Origin: Kribbella amoyensis
GTDB lineage: Bacteria > Actinomycetota > Actinomycetes > Propionibacteriales > Kribbellaceae
Length of the DNA: 64,000 nt
Direction of reading: 5' to 3'
NCBI RefSeq assembly: GCF_007828865.1
Contig: NZ_VIVK01000001.1
Coordinates: 1,922,001 to 1,986,000, forward strand
Position 1 is the stretch's first letter, and every line of letters starts with the position of its first letter. Positions 41,509-50,935 of this stretch are shown in pieces. Both the position numbers and the translations under genes were made by a program. The notes beneath the pieces are model-generated. The model did no database searches. It had not been told where the DNA came from and saw only the letters and a list, made by a program, of their open reading frames with translations.

Positions 41509-42353
41509 ACGCGAGCGAGGACCTGTGGCACCCCAACGACGACCTGCTCGCGCTGTACGCGCGCGGAGTACCGACGGACAGCGTCCGCTGGTCCATCGAG
41601 GCGCATACTGCCAAGTGCGCCAACTGCCGCTCGGCCCTGGCCCGCTTGGTCGGTGAGCCGATGGGCCGGATCTGGGACCGCCTGGACGCGGAGATCGACG
41701 CACCGCGAGTAGGGCTGATCGAGCGCCTGTTGGGCCGTCTGGGCGTTCGGGAGTCCACAGCCCGGCTCCTCGTCGCTACTTCGACACTGCGGACCTCCTG
41801 GCTGCTGGCCGTACTCCTGACCCTGCTGGCTGCCGCGGCCGTTTCAGTCTTGGCGCCCGGCCTCGCCACCCCCTGGCCCTTCCTCGCCATCGCGCCACTC
41901 GTACCCCTCGCCGGAGTCGCCGCCGCCTTCGGACCCGGTATCGACCCCGCCTATGAACGCAGCCTGGCTACGCCGTACGACTCCTTTCGCCTGGTGCTCC
42001 TGCGCGCCACGGCCGTCCTCACCGCATCCGCTGGGCTGATCGGTCTTGTCACGCTCCTGCTGCCCGCCGCCGGGCTGGCTGCCCTCGCTTGGCTGCTTCC
42101 GGCGCTCGCGCTGACAGCGACCATGCTCGCGCTGGCCGGCTGGACAGGCCCAGTACCGGCGGCTGTCTGCGTAGGGCTCGGCTGGATTCTCACGGTCGCG
42201 GTAACCCTCGACCGGAATGCCTCGGTGCTCTTCACCCCTATCGGCCAGGTCCTGGCCGCACTTCTGGCCGTACTGGCCACCCTGGTCCTCCTAGCGACCC
42301 GCAGGCGCTTCGACGCCGGCCGTCTGCCACGTAATCCCTGGAGCCACGCATGA
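41505..42353 (+). CDS. Zinc-finger membrane protein, candidate anti-sigma factor
   Basis: A 282-residue protein. The N-terminal 60 residues hold the ZAS motif HTAKCANC (His-x3-Cys-x2-Cys), preceded by LLALYARGVPTDSVRWSIEA. Six or so membrane helices follow from about residue 95. It overlaps the sigma gene by 4 nt, as expected of an anti-sigma factor that sequesters it at the membrane. The many helices are unusual; typical ZAS anti-sigmas have one. Confidence 0.85.
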   Translation: MNASEDLWHPNDDLLALYARGVPTDSVRWSIEAHTAKCANCRSALARLVGEPMGRIWDRLDAEIDAPRVGLIERLLGRLGVRESTARLLVATSTLRTSWLLAVLLTLLAAAAVSVLAPGLATPWPFLAIAPLVPLAGVAAAFGPGIDPAYERSLATPYDSFRLVLLRATAVLTASAGLIGLVTLLLPAAGLAALAWLLPALALTATMLALAGWTGPVPAAVCVGLGWILTVAVTLDRNASVLFTPIGQVLAALLAVLATLVLLATRRRFDAGRLPRNPWSHA

Positions 42354-43213
42354 CCTCGACAGTTGCCCTCGCCGGCATTCACGTCCGTTTCGGCCGCACC
42401 GTCGCTCTCGATGACGTGTCGGTCCAGCTGGAGCGAGGAGTGACCGGACTGCTCGGCCCGAACGGTGCGGGCAAGACCACCCTGCTGCGGGTCCTGGCCA
42501 CCGCGCTCGCGCCGGACAGCGGTACCGTGCGCGCCTTCGGGACGGACGCGGGCGACTCGGCCGGCCGCCTCGCGCTGCGCCGACGCCTGGGATACGCCCC
42601 CCAGGAACCGGGGCTGCACCCACGCTTCACCGCGTTCGAGTTCGTCGACTACGTCGCGATCCTCTGCGAACAGGTCGATCGCCGCGCCAGGCATGCCGAG
42701 GTACGACGGGTTCTGCACGAGGTCGGCCTCGACGACCGCCGTTCAGCCCGGATCAAGACCTTGTCGGGCGGTATGCGGCGTCGGGTGGCCCTGGCTGCCG
42801 CACTGATCGGCAACCCCGACCTGCTGGTGCTCGACGAACCCACGGTCGGCCTCGACCCGGAGCAGCGGCTGCGCTTCCGCGAGCTCATCGCCTCACTCGG
42901 CCAGCAGCGGACCGTACTGCTGTCCACGCACCAGACCGAAGACGTCCAGGCCTTGTGCAACCGAGTGGTCGTCATGCACGGCGGCCGAGTGCGGTTCGAC
43001 GGCACTCCCGCGGGGCTCGTCGAGGTCGCTCAAGGCCGCGTCTGGACCAGTACGAGACCGCCGGTGGCCGCGCTGGCGTCCTGGCAGACCGGTACCGGTG
43101 TGTTCCGCAACGTCGGCAGCGCGCCCGCAGAGGCAGACCTGGTCGAGCCCACGCTGGAAGACGGCTACCTGCTCCTGCTCGACGGTGCGCCGGCCGCGGG
43201 GGTGACCGCGTGA
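42350..43213 (+). CDS. ABC transporter ATP-binding protein
   Basis: A 287-residue ATPase. Walker A GPNGAGKTT (36-44), Q-loop YAPQEPGLHPRFT, signature LSGGM (138-142), Walker B LLVLDEP (158-164) and H-loop LLSTHQTEDV. The form matches CcmA/export-type ATPases. It overlaps the anti-sigma candidate and the next membrane gene by 4 nt each. Confidence 0.92.
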   Translation: MTSTVALAGIHVRFGRTVALDDVSVQLERGVTGLLGPNGAGKTTLLRVLATALAPDSGTVRAFGTDAGDSAGRLALRRRLGYAPQEPGLHPRFTAFEFVDYVAILCEQVDRRARHAEVRRVLHEVGLDDRRSARIKTLSGGMRRRVALAAALIGNPDLLVLDEPTVGLDPEQRLRFRELIASLGQQRTVLLSTHQTEDVQALCNRVVVMHGGRVRFDGTPAGLVEVAQGRVWTSTRPPVAALASWQTGTGVFRNVGSAPAEADLVEPTLEDGYLLLLDGAPAAGVTA

Positions 43214-44832
43214 CGACCGCTCAGCATCCTGCTCCGGTGATCGCCCCGGTAGCGCCGCAGACGGGCGGTGCCGTGTTCGCCTTGACGCGGATCGAGGCGG
43301 TCCGCCTGCTGCGTCACCCCGTGGTGCTGCTTGCTCTTGTCGCTCTGGCCGCCTGGTGGCTGCTGCCCTGGATCCTCGGAACGGCGCAGAACAGCTTTCC
43401 GGTGCTTCACGAACAGGATCAGGCCACCGCCTTTCCTGCCATGGTCGTGGGGTTCGCCGCGCTGGTGGCCGCGAACCGCGCTGTCCTGAGGGCGCACCGC
43501 CACGGTACGGAGGAGCTGTACGGAGTGCGGCTGGTCCCGCGCTGGGGACGTACCGCCGCACATCTCCTCGCGGTAGTACCGCTTGCAGTACTGGTCAGTG
43601 GCGCAGCAATTGCCCACGTCGCCGCGCTGAGCACGGTCCCCGCAGCAGTGGGCCGGGTGAACCCTGCTGAGCTGGCAACCGCACCGGCCCTGGTCCTGCT
43701 TCTCGGCGCGTCCGGGGTGCTGCTCGGCAGGCTGGTGCGCTCTCCGGCCGGGGCGCCTCTGGCGGTGGTCCTGCTGCTGTTCGGCAGCTTCGCGGGTGAC
43801 ATAATCCGCGCGTCCGCCGACGGGTCGGCGCGGTGGCTCGGCCTGGTCGGACTGCAACTCGGCAACGAGCAGGCATTCACCCCTGATCTACTGGCTCGCC
43901 CGGCCGGCTGGCACGCCCTGTACCTCGTCGGCCTCGCCCTGTTCGTCGCTGGCGCGGTGCTACTACGTGACCGCGGCCCGTGGGTTCCGGTAGCGGGCAT
44001 GCTGGTGGTCGCGGTGTTGGGTACGGTGGTCGCCGGTTCCGCGCAGCTGCGCCCGTTGCCTGAGCAGGTTCGCCTCGCGCGAGTGGCCGCTACAGAGCAA
44101 CCAGCGTCACGGCAGACCTGTGTAGTCGCCGGTGGGGTGAAGTACTGCATGTTCGCCGGGTACGAGGCGCGGGTCGCTCAGTGGCAGCCGGTCGTGGAGG
44201 GCGTGCGCAAGCTCATGCCACCTCAGGCGGCGCAGCAGCCGTTGACCGTGCGTCAACGAGTTGCTGCCACCAACCCACCGCCACAAGGCGGCAGCTGGGT
44301 AGTAGGACCCGCGCCGGTCGAGTCCTGGCGCGCCGATGACCTCGCCGCTGGTACGCCGGGTGCTGTCAGCGTGAGTACGACCTGGCGCCCAGGCAGCGAA
44401 GGCCGGGCGGACTTCCCGCTTGGTCTGGCGTACGCGGTGGCTGCCCGAGCTGTCGGCACCAGCGACGTCGAGTTCGCTCATGGAGTGCAGTGCGGCGGCC
44501 GCGCGATCGTCGCACTCTGGCTGGCCGCCAGCTCCCGCCCGGACGGTGTGGCGGCGATCAAGACACAGCTGGCGATGTCGATGGGAAGCTCGCTCGCACT
44601 CCCGGTCGTCGACGGCGGACAGTCGCTGCTCATCGACTCGCGGGACGTGACGGTGGTGCAAGGCATGCTCGGTCTGCCGACTGACCGGGTGCAGGCGCAA
44701 GTTCACAGGGACTGGGCCCAGCTGACCGGTCCTGGAGTTCGCACAGCCGACATTGCGGCCCGCTTCGGTCTCCCCGAGCCGCCTCCGCTACCGCCTGTCG
44801 GAGAGCGCTCTGTCGGTACCGAGGACTGCTGA
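43210..44832 (+). CDS. ABC transporter membrane protein with large extracytoplasmic domain
   Basis: A 540-residue membrane protein. The first 290 residues contain about seven hydrophobic segments (LLALVALAAWWLLPWILG; VVPLAVLVSGAAIAHVAAL; MLVVAVLGTVVAG). The remaining 240 residues are soluble, with two cysteines in RQTCVVAGGVKYCMFAGY that could form a disulfide outside. I do not recognise a substrate. Start GTG 43210 is set by the GTGA overlap. Confidence 0.8.
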   Translation: MTTAQHPAPVIAPVAPQTGGAVFALTRIEAVRLLRHPVVLLALVALAAWWLLPWILGTAQNSFPVLHEQDQATAFPAMVVGFAALVAANRAVLRAHRHGTEELYGVRLVPRWGRTAAHLLAVVPLAVLVSGAAIAHVAALSTVPAAVGRVNPAELATAPALVLLLGASGVLLGRLVRSPAGAPLAVVLLLFGSFAGDIIRASADGSARWLGLVGLQLGNEQAFTPDLLARPAGWHALYLVGLALFVAGAVLLRDRGPWVPVAGMLVVAVLGTVVAGSAQLRPLPEQVRLARVAATEQPASRQTCVVAGGVKYCMFAGYEARVAQWQPVVEGVRKLMPPQAAQQPLTVRQRVAATNPPPQGGSWVVGPAPVESWRADDLAAGTPGAVSVSTTWRPGSEGRADFPLGLAYAVAARAVGTSDVEFAHGVQCGGRAIVALWLAASSRPDGVAAIKTQLAMSMGSSLALPVVDGGQSLLIDSRDVTVVQGMLGLPTDRVQAQVHRDWAQLTGPGVRTADIAARFGLPEPPPLPPVGERSVGTEDC

Positions 44833-45503
44833 TGGCAGCGAAGGTCCGCGTGACCATCGCCTACCAGTTGGTGCGTCCGACCGCCCGTGCCGTGCGCTGG
44901 CCTCCTCTGGTCGCAGGGGCACTGCTTGGCCTGATCGCCGTCGCCCTGCCCGCCGCCCTGGTCGAGCTCAGGCCGGAGGGCTGGTCGACCGTTCTCCGCC
45001 TTGCAGCCCTGGCCGGAGCCACCGGGGCCGCCTTCATCCTCGACGACCCCTCCTATCCCTCCACGTCGGTGGTGCCGACCCCGAGCCTGCTCCGACGGAC
45101 GGTCGCGGTAGCGCTGCTGCTACCCCTGGCGGCCCTCTGGTGGGTCGCTGCACTGCTCACTCTGCCTGACGACGCTGCAACTGGTCTGCCGTTGGCTGGA
45201 CTCACCATCGAAGCCGCGGCCTTGTTCGCCATCGCAATCGCCGTGGCTGCCGGCCGCAAAGGTGACGGCGGCCTCGCCGGAGCCGTTGCGACGTTGGTCA
45301 CCGGCCTGCTTGCCCGCCTACCGCAGCTCGATCTCGTCCTGCCGCCCGGCGATCCGCAGTGGAACCGGGCTCACCTGATCTGGGCTGTGCTCGCCGCCGC
45401 GGCGTGCTCGGCCTTCGTGGCCGGGCCGATCGTCCCTGCGCGTCGCCTGCGCTGTGAGAATTTCCGCCGACGACTTGTCGGATCCGGAGTGAGGCGTTCG
45501 TAG
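44832..45503 (+). CDS. Membrane protein, last gene of the sigma/ABC operon
   Basis: A 223-residue protein with about six hydrophobic segments (LVAGALLGLIAVALPAALVE; TVAVALLLPLAALWWVAAL; TIEAAALFAIAIAVAAG). Likely a second permease half for the ATPase at 42350. TGATG overlap couples it to the preceding gene. Function unknown. Confidence 0.75.
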   Translation: MAAKVRVTIAYQLVRPTARAVRWPPLVAGALLGLIAVALPAALVELRPEGWSTVLRLAALAGATGAAFILDDPSYPSTSVVPTPSLLRRTVAVALLLPLAALWWVAALLTLPDDAATGLPLAGLTIEAAALFAIAIAVAAGRKGDGGLAGAVATLVTGLLARLPQLDLVLPPGDPQWNRAHLIWAVLAAAACSAFVAGPIVPARRLRCENFRRRLVGSGVRRS

Positions 45504-45559
45504 TAGGGGTGACGGGCGGCTCGACGCAGGTCGCCGGACTGACAGAAAGGCATGGCCTC

Positions 45560-46123
45560 ATGCGGAAACTGGTCTACGGCATGAACGTGTCCCTGGACGG
45601 CTTCGTTGCCGCGCCCGGGGACGACCTCGGGTGGAGCGCGCCGAGCGACGAGCTGTTTCGGTTCTGGCTCGACCAGGAGCTGGCAATCGGTCTGTTCCTC
45701 TACGGGCGCGGGCTGTGGGAGAACATGAGCTCCTACTGGCCGACCGGCGATCAGCAGCCGGGCGCCACGCCGGCGCAGGTCGAGTTCGCGCGGAACTGGC
45801 GGGATACGCCGAAGGTGGTGTTCTCCTCGACGATCGACAAGGTCGACTGGAACGCCCGGGTGGTCGCCGGCGACGCGGTCGAGGAGATCGCCCGGCTCAA
45901 GGCCGAGGACGGCGAGCCGATGAGGGTCGGTGGCGCCACGCTCGCCGGCGCGGCCATGCGGGCCGGGCTGGTCGACGAGTACGAGATCGTCACCCATCCG
46001 GTGCTGCTGGGCGGCGGCAAACCGTTCTACACCGCGGTGGACAGCTGGGTGAACCTGAACCTGGTGGAGACGCGGACCTTCCCCGGCGGCGCGCTCCTGA
46101 CCAGGTACGAGGTAAGGCGCTGA
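45560..46123 (+). CDS. Dihydrofolate reductase family protein
   Basis: A 187-residue RibD-C/DHFR-like protein. KLVYGMNVSLDGFVAAPGDD, LYGRGLWENMSSYWPTGD, KVVFSSTIDKVDWNARVV and HPVLLGGGKPFYTAV are the standard blocks. AGAAAGG lies 9 nt before the ATG at 45560. It is a paralogue of the 12993 gene with low apparent identity. Confidence 0.88.
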   Translation: MRKLVYGMNVSLDGFVAAPGDDLGWSAPSDELFRFWLDQELAIGLFLYGRGLWENMSSYWPTGDQQPGATPAQVEFARNWRDTPKVVFSSTIDKVDWNARVVAGDAVEEIARLKAEDGEPMRVGGATLAGAAMRAGLVDEYEIVTHPVLLGGGKPFYTAVDSWVNLNLVETRTFPGGALLTRYEVRR

Positions 46124-46249
46124 GCGCTGCTTGTCGGCCTTGTAATGCAAGGGTTTGGGCAGGGTTGTGGGCGGTGGGTGTTACTGGGTGCGGCCGGATC
46201 GCTACGATGTGGTTCTCCCGCGACGACGCTGTGGATTGGACTTTCATCG

Positions 46250-47083
46250 ATGAGTGACAGCACGGACACCAACATCGACGAGCGGCTGATGCTCGACCGG
46301 CCGCACGGCGCGCGGGTCTACGACTACTTCCTCGGTGGCAAGACGAACTTCGCGATGGACCGGCAGGCCGCCGAGCACCTGCTGGAGGCGTTCCCGGGGT
46401 TCCGGACGGCCGCGCTGTCGAACCGGATGTGGATGCACCGCGCCGCCAAGTTCGCCGCCGAGCGGGGCATCACGCAGTTCCTCGATGTCGGCACCGGTAT
46501 CCCGACCAGCCCGAACCTGCACGAGGTGGTCCAGGAGATCACGCCCGAGGCGCGGGTGGTCTACGTCGACAACGACCCGATCGTGCTCGCCCACTCGCGG
46601 GCGCTGCTGCGGAGCGGGCCGCAGGGCAAGACCGCGTACCTCGAGGCCGACGTCACCGATCCGCGGGCGATCCTGTCCTCGGACGAGGTGAAGCAGACCC
46701 TCGATCTCAGCAAGCCGGTCGCGTTGAGCGTGGTCGGGGTGTTCCACTACCTGCCGGATGCGCTGAAGCCGTACGACCTGATCAAGGAACTGGTCGACGC
46801 GGTCGCGCCCGGCTCGTACTTCATCTTCTCGCACTGCACGCCCGACTTCGCGCCGGAGCTGTGGAAGCGCGCGATGCAGGTCTACAAGGCCGACGGCGGC
46901 GACGCGCAGGTCCGCAGCAAGGAGGAGGTGACGCGCTTCTTCGACGGGCTCGAGCTGGTCGAGCCGGGGGTCGTGTCGCCGTTCCGCTGGCATCCGGACG
47001 CGGAGACCGACCGGCTCGTCGCGAAGGGCGACTTCACCGACATCATGTGCAGCCTCTGGGTCGGCGTCGCCAAGAAGCCCTGA
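46250..47083 (+). CDS. SAM-dependent methyltransferase of the DUF574 / PF04672 type
   Basis: A 277-residue protein. RPHGARVYDYFLGGKTNFAMD is the hallmark N-terminus of the actinobacterial S-adenosyl methyltransferase family. QFLDVGTGIPTSPNLHEVVQ is the SAM-binding loop, with VVYVDNDPIVLAHS as the acidic strand. These families are greatly expanded in actinomycetes with unknown substrates. TACGAT at about 46204 could drive it with a 40-nt leader. Confidence 0.92.
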   Translation: MSDSTDTNIDERLMLDRPHGARVYDYFLGGKTNFAMDRQAAEHLLEAFPGFRTAALSNRMWMHRAAKFAAERGITQFLDVGTGIPTSPNLHEVVQEITPEARVVYVDNDPIVLAHSRALLRSGPQGKTAYLEADVTDPRAILSSDEVKQTLDLSKPVALSVVGVFHYLPDALKPYDLIKELVDAVAPGSYFIFSHCTPDFAPELWKRAMQVYKADGGDAQVRSKEEVTRFFDGLELVEPGVVSPFRWHPDAETDRLVAKGDFTDIMCSLWVGVAKKP

Positions 47084-47234
47084 CGACAGCACCGGGCAGC
47101 CCGGACAGCACCAGCCGGCCCCGACTGTACGAGCAAGCCCCGACTGACCCGATCAGCGCCCGGTCGTCTGGTTCGACGCGCTGCTGGGAGTGAGTGGGAG
47201 CGCAGTGTGGCCGGAGTGATGTCACTGTGGGGGC

Positions 47235-48032
47235 ATGGACTTCAAGGTTCCGGGCGGGGTCGTCTGGGGTGAGGACAGCGGGGGCGACGGGCTGCCGCTG
47301 GTCTTCCTGCACTCGGGCGCCGGGGATTCGCGCGGCTGGGACGCCGTGGTGCACCGGCTGCCGCAGCGCGTGATCCGGTACGACGTCCGCGGTTACGGCC
47401 GGTCCCCGCGTCCGACCACCCCGTTCACCATGCAGGGCGACCTCGCGGCCGTGCTCGAGTACTGCGGGGTCGAACGCGCCGTACTCGTCGGGTGCAGCCT
47501 GGGCGGCAGCACGGCGATCTGCCAGGCGCTCGTGGATCCACAGAGCGTCGCCGGGCTCGTCCTGCTCTGTCCCGGGCTCACCGGCTACCCCTGGCCCGAC
47601 GAACCCGAGCTGGACAAGGTGTACGACGAGCTGGCCGCGGCCGGGGACGTGGAAGGGCTCGTGCGGTTCGGCCTGGATCTCTGGGCCGCCGCGGGATCCG
47701 ACGGCGAGGTGGCGGAGCAGGTGCGCGCCGCGGTTCCCGGGTGGCTGGCGCAGTCGGACTTCCGCCGGCCCGACGTCGCGGCGTACGGGCGGCTGGGCGA
47801 GATCCGGGTACCGACCGCCGTGCTGGTCGGGGACCGGGACCGGCCGATCCTGGCGGCGTGTGCGGGCGCGATCGCCGCCAGAATCGAGGGCAGCCGGTTG
47901 GTCTGGGCGCCGGGGGTCGATCACTTCCCGGCGCTGCGCGCTCCCGACCTGGTCGCCCGGACGATCCTCGACGTCATCGCGGAAACGACAGATGCTGGTG
48001 CACCAGCTCCCAGCCACGAGGGCCGTGCCTGA
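47235..48032 (+). CDS. Alpha/beta hydrolase
   Basis: A 265-residue alpha/beta hydrolase. The oxyanion region is VFLHSGAGDSRGWDAVV, the nucleophile elbow GCSLGGS (Ser), and the histidine APGVDHFPALRAP. Asp is likely in VLVGDRDRP. Substrate unknown. Its 3' end overlaps that of the convergent SnoaL gene by 59 bp. Confidence 0.9.
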   Translation: MDFKVPGGVVWGEDSGGDGLPLVFLHSGAGDSRGWDAVVHRLPQRVIRYDVRGYGRSPRPTTPFTMQGDLAAVLEYCGVERAVLVGCSLGGSTAICQALVDPQSVAGLVLLCPGLTGYPWPDEPELDKVYDELAAAGDVEGLVRFGLDLWAAAGSDGEVAEQVRAAVPGWLAQSDFRRPDVAAYGRLGEIRVPTAVLVGDRDRPILAACAGAIAARIEGSRLVWAPGVDHFPALRAPDLVARTILDVIAETTDAGAPAPSHEGRA

Positions 48033-48756
48033 ACACCCGGGTCGCCCGCGACTCGCTCAGTACCGGTCCGTCCTCGGTCTCCACCGTGACCTGGTCGATC
48101 CCCCAGGCGACCGCGAGGTCGTTGCTCGCAGCAACTTCCATCGCGGGGACGGTGAAGCTGACCTCGCCCGTCCCGGAGGCCAGGCCCGCCTCGCACACCT
48201 CGCGGACGGCCGGCTTTCCGACGTACTGCAGCGGTCCCTCGTGCTCGTAGGACACGACGTCGTCGGCGATCCCCTCCATCAGCCCGTCGAGGTCCTTGGC
48301 GGCGGTCCGGTCCGACCAGTGCGCGATCAGGTCCCGGACCGCGGACTCTGCCACGGCTCGCGGGATGTCGTCGTGCGGGAACGAGTGGTGTTCGTGGGTG
48401 ATCACCCACTCGCCTTCCACCTTGCGCAGCCCGATCGTCAGGCGGAGCCGGTTGTCCGGGTTCTCGTCCGCCGTCCCGCAGCGCAGCAGGGCAACGGCGA
48501 ACGCCACGTCGGTCCCGGCGGTCACATCGAGCGACAGCAGGTCGAACGACGCCCCGGACGCCTGCCACTCGAAGAACCCGGGCCAGGTCGCGCGGTACGC
48601 GTCCAGCCCGCGCACCCCGTCGTGCGGCGGCGGCACGTCGAACATCACCACGTCGTCGGAGTGGTGCGCGAGCACGGTGTCCAGATCGCCGACGTGGACC
48701 GCGGCGGCCCAGCGCTCGATCAGATCGCGGATCAGTTGCTCGTCCTTCGTCATCAC
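47974..48756 (-). CDS. SnoaL-like / NTF2-fold protein with two domains
   Basis: A 260-residue protein with two consecutive NTF2-like domains. The first spans RDLIERWAAAVHVGDLDTVL to WVITHEHHSFP and the second RDLIAHWSDRTAAKDLDGLM to GWELVHQHLSFP. Each would form a cone-shaped pocket. It lies downstream of an ECF sigma factor that itself carries a SnoaL domain. Convergent overlap with the hydrolase. Confidence 0.88.
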   Translation of the reverse strand: MMTKDEQLIRDLIERWAAAVHVGDLDTVLAHHSDDVVMFDVPPPHDGVRGLDAYRATWPGFFEWQASGASFDLLSLDVTAGTDVAFAVALLRCGTADENPDNRLRLTIGLRKVEGEWVITHEHHSFPHDDIPRAVAESAVRDLIAHWSDRTAAKDLDGLMEGIADDVVSYEHEGPLQYVGKPAVREVCEAGLASGTGEVSFTVPAMEVAASNDLAVAWGIDQVTVETEDGPVLSESRATRVFRHGPRGWELVHQHLSFPR

Positions 48757-48827
48757 GGGATTCCTTTCAGCGGGGATGCGTTCACCACCTAGAACCCGGG
48801 CCGGCGCGGAAACTCATCGCACGTGGC

Positions 48828-49751
48828 TCAGAAAAGTTCGGCCGGCAGCCCGAACGCGGGGAAGTCGGCCGCCAGGAACGACACCACCTCGGCGATCCCG
48901 GTCCCTCGGACCATCACCAGGTCGAGCCCGGACGGGATGTACCGGCCGCCCTCCCACCGGTACGTCGCGAACGCGAGCTGGCCGTTCGCCCGGGTCGGCA
49001 GGAACCGCCACTTGTCCTGCAACGGCCCCTCCACCAGGAACTCGCGGATCTCCGCCCGCCCCGCGAACCACTGCGGCAGCGGCGGCATCGAGTACCGCGC
49101 GTCCTCGGTCAGCATCGCCACGATCGCGTCGATGTCACCCGCCTCCCACGCGGTGAGGTACCGGCGAGCCACCTCGCGCTGACCGTCCTCGCCGAGTGCG
49201 GCCAGCTCGGCCTGTTGCGAACTGGTCCCGCCGACGACCTTCCGTGCTCGCTGCAACGCGCTGTTGACCGCGGCGACCGTGGTGTCGAGCAACTCGGCCA
49301 CCTCCTGCGCGGGGTACGACAGCACGTCGCGCAGGAGGAGCACGGCGCGTTGCAGCGGGGACAGGTGCTGCAGTGAGGCGACGAAGGCGAGCTCGACACT
49401 TTCCAACGCGACCACGCGCGCCTCGGGGCTCAGCTGGGCCGTCCAGGTGAGCCGGTGCTCGGGGTACGGCTCCAGCCAGGTCACCTCGGTCTGCGGTGCA
49501 CTCAGGTCGGTCGGGAGTTCCCTGCGTCCATGCCGTTCGATCAGGGTGAGGCAGCGGTTCGTGGCGATCTTGTAGAGCCAGGCCCGCACCGTACCGCGGT
49601 CCTCGTAGCGCTCCCGGTGGTTCCACGCGCGCAGCAAGGTCTCCTGGACGGCGTCCTCTGCGTCGTGGTCGGACCCGAGCATCCGGTAGCAGTGCGCGTG
49701 CAGCTCGCCCCGAAGCGGTCCGACCAAGCGGGCGAAGGCGTCCTCGTCCAT
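48828..49751 (-). CDS. ECF sigma factor with C-terminal SnoaL domain (SigG/X5-like)
   Basis: A 307-residue sigma factor. Region 2: [34 protein letters not shown]; region 4: [44 protein letters not shown] fused NTF2/SnoaL-like domain follows from about residue 190 ([19 protein letters not shown]), which in these families replaces an anti-sigma factor by regulating activity in cis. The following SnoaL gene is 71 bp downstream. Confidence 0.92.
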   Translation of the reverse strand: MDEDAFARLVGPLRGELHAHCYRMLGSDHDAEDAVQETLLRAWNHRERYEDRGTVRAWLYKIATNRCLTLIERHGRRELPTDLSAPQTEVTWLEPYPEHRLTWTAQLSPEARVVALESVELAFVASLQHLSPLQRAVLLLRDVLSYPAQEVAELLDTTVAAVNSALQRARKVVGGTSSQQAELAALGEDGQREVARRYLTAWEAGDIDAIVAMLTEDARYSMPPLPQWFAGRAEIREFLVEGPLQDKWRFLPTRANGQLAFATYRWEGGRYIPSGLDLVMVRGTGIAEVVSFLAADFPAFGLPAELF

Positions 49752-49755
49752 CCGT

Positions 49756-50793
49756 TCAGGCTACGGCCACCCAGCGCTCCAACGTGGCCGCTGCAGCACC
49801 ACTGTCGACAGCTGCGGCGCACTGCTCCAGACAGACCTCGATCGGCGCCGCATCCGGCAACGTGCTCAACGCCGCAGCTGCATTGAGCAGTACTACGTCC
49901 CGCACGGCGCCCCGTTCGCCCGCGAGGAAACGCCGCGCAACCCCAACGGCGTCAGGGCTCCGCAGCTCATCCACCGAGCGCAGCGGCAGACCAAGGGACC
50001 GCGGATCGAGCACGGTCTCCACGACCGCGCCGTCCCGCACGACGAAGACCCGTGACGGGCCGGTCGTCGTCAGCTTGTCCAGGCCGTCCTCCCCACGAAC
50101 CACGAGCGCCGACCGGCCTTGCGCAGCGAGTACTCCAGCAACGACCGGCAACAGCCGCGCATCCGCCACCCCGACCAGCCCGTATCCGGGATCCGCCGGG
50201 CTGATCAAAGGAGCGAGCACGTTGAACGCGGTCGGTACCGCGAGTTCCCGGCGTACCGCGGCCACCTGCCGCAGGCTCGGGTTGTACTGCGGCGCGTGCA
50301 GGAACGCGATCCCGGCCGCCGACGCGACGCGGGCCGCTTCGGCGGGAGAGTGGTCCAGCCGGATCCCCAGCGCCTCGACCAGGTCCGCCGCACCGCCCGT
50401 CGGCGACGAGGCCGCGCGACCGCCGTGCTTGACCACCGTGACCCCGGTGGACGCCACCACGATCGCCGCCATCGTGGACACGTTCACCACGCCGAGCCGG
50501 TCCCCGCCGGTCCCCACGATGTCGACGACCGGGCCCGGGATCTCGACCGGCGTCGCCTGCGCGCGGACGGCGGCCGCTAGTCCGGCGATCTCGGCCGCGG
50601 TCTCGCCCTTGGCCCGGAGCGCGACCAGGAACCCGGCGATCTGCGCGGACGTCGCCTCGCCGCGGACCACGCGCTCCATCGCCCACCCGGTGTCCGCCGT
50701 CCGCAGGTCCCGGCCGTCGAGCAGGTCGACGATGAGTCCGGACCAGGTCCGGCCGGCGGGACGCGCGGGGGAAGGCGGGGCAGCCAGTGTCAT
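49756..50793 (-). CDS. trpD: Anthranilate phosphoribosyltransferase
   Basis: A 345-residue enzyme joining anthranilate and PRPP in tryptophan synthesis. PRPP/Mg motifs GTGGD (94-98), NVST (104-107) and KHGGRAAS (122-129) are intact, with [19 protein letters not shown] later. The ATG at 50793 is chosen since the upstream residues belong to the attenuator region. It stands alone, without trpE or trpG next to it, yet has its own transcription attenuator. Confidence 0.96.
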   Translation of the reverse strand: MTLAAPPSPARPAGRTWSGLIVDLLDGRDLRTADTGWAMERVVRGEATSAQIAGFLVALRAKGETAAEIAGLAAAVRAQATPVEIPGPVVDIVGTGGDRLGVVNVSTMAAIVVASTGVTVVKHGGRAASSPTGGAADLVEALGIRLDHSPAEAARVASAAGIAFLHAPQYNPSLRQVAAVRRELAVPTAFNVLAPLISPADPGYGLVGVADARLLPVVAGVLAAQGRSALVVRGEDGLDKLTTTGPSRVFVVRDGAVVETVLDPRSLGLPLRSVDELRSPDAVGVARRFLAGERGAVRDVVLLNAAAALSTLPDAAPIEVCLEQCAAAVDSGAAAATLERWVAVA

Positions 50794-50834
50794 CGGTACT
50801 CCTCGGGATGCGGGTCGCCCCACCGAGGACCAAC

Positions 50835-50901
50835 GAAAACGGCCGCCTCGACGAGACGGCCGGTGAACGCACGAACAACTGGACCGTCTAGGAGACGGCC
50901 C
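50835..50901 (-). promoter_or_regulatory. trp transcription attenuator (hairpins 1:2 and terminator 3:4)
   Basis: On the minus strand, hairpin 1:2 pairs the leader-peptide end around 50894-50901 with 50881-50888. The terminator pairs 50853-50861 with 50841-50849 (9 bp, one G-U, 3-nt loop) and is followed by GTTTTC. AGACGG of segment 2 can instead pair with CCGTCT of segment 3, giving the antiterminator when ribosomes stall at the Trp codons. Confidence 0.88.
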
Positions 50902-50926
50902 ACCAGCTGCTCAGGCGCGTGGTCAT
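50888..50926 (-). CDS. trpL: trp leader peptide
   Basis: MTTRLSSWWAVS, 12 residues, with tandem Trp codons (TGG TGG) and TAG stop. TAGAGT (50933-50938) lies 6 nt before the ATG, so the leader mRNA is probably leaderless. Scarce charged tRNA-Trp would stall the ribosome at the WW pair and let trpD be transcribed. Confidence 0.9.
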   Translation of the reverse strand: MTTRLSSWWAVS

Positions 50927-50935
50927 GTCCTGACT

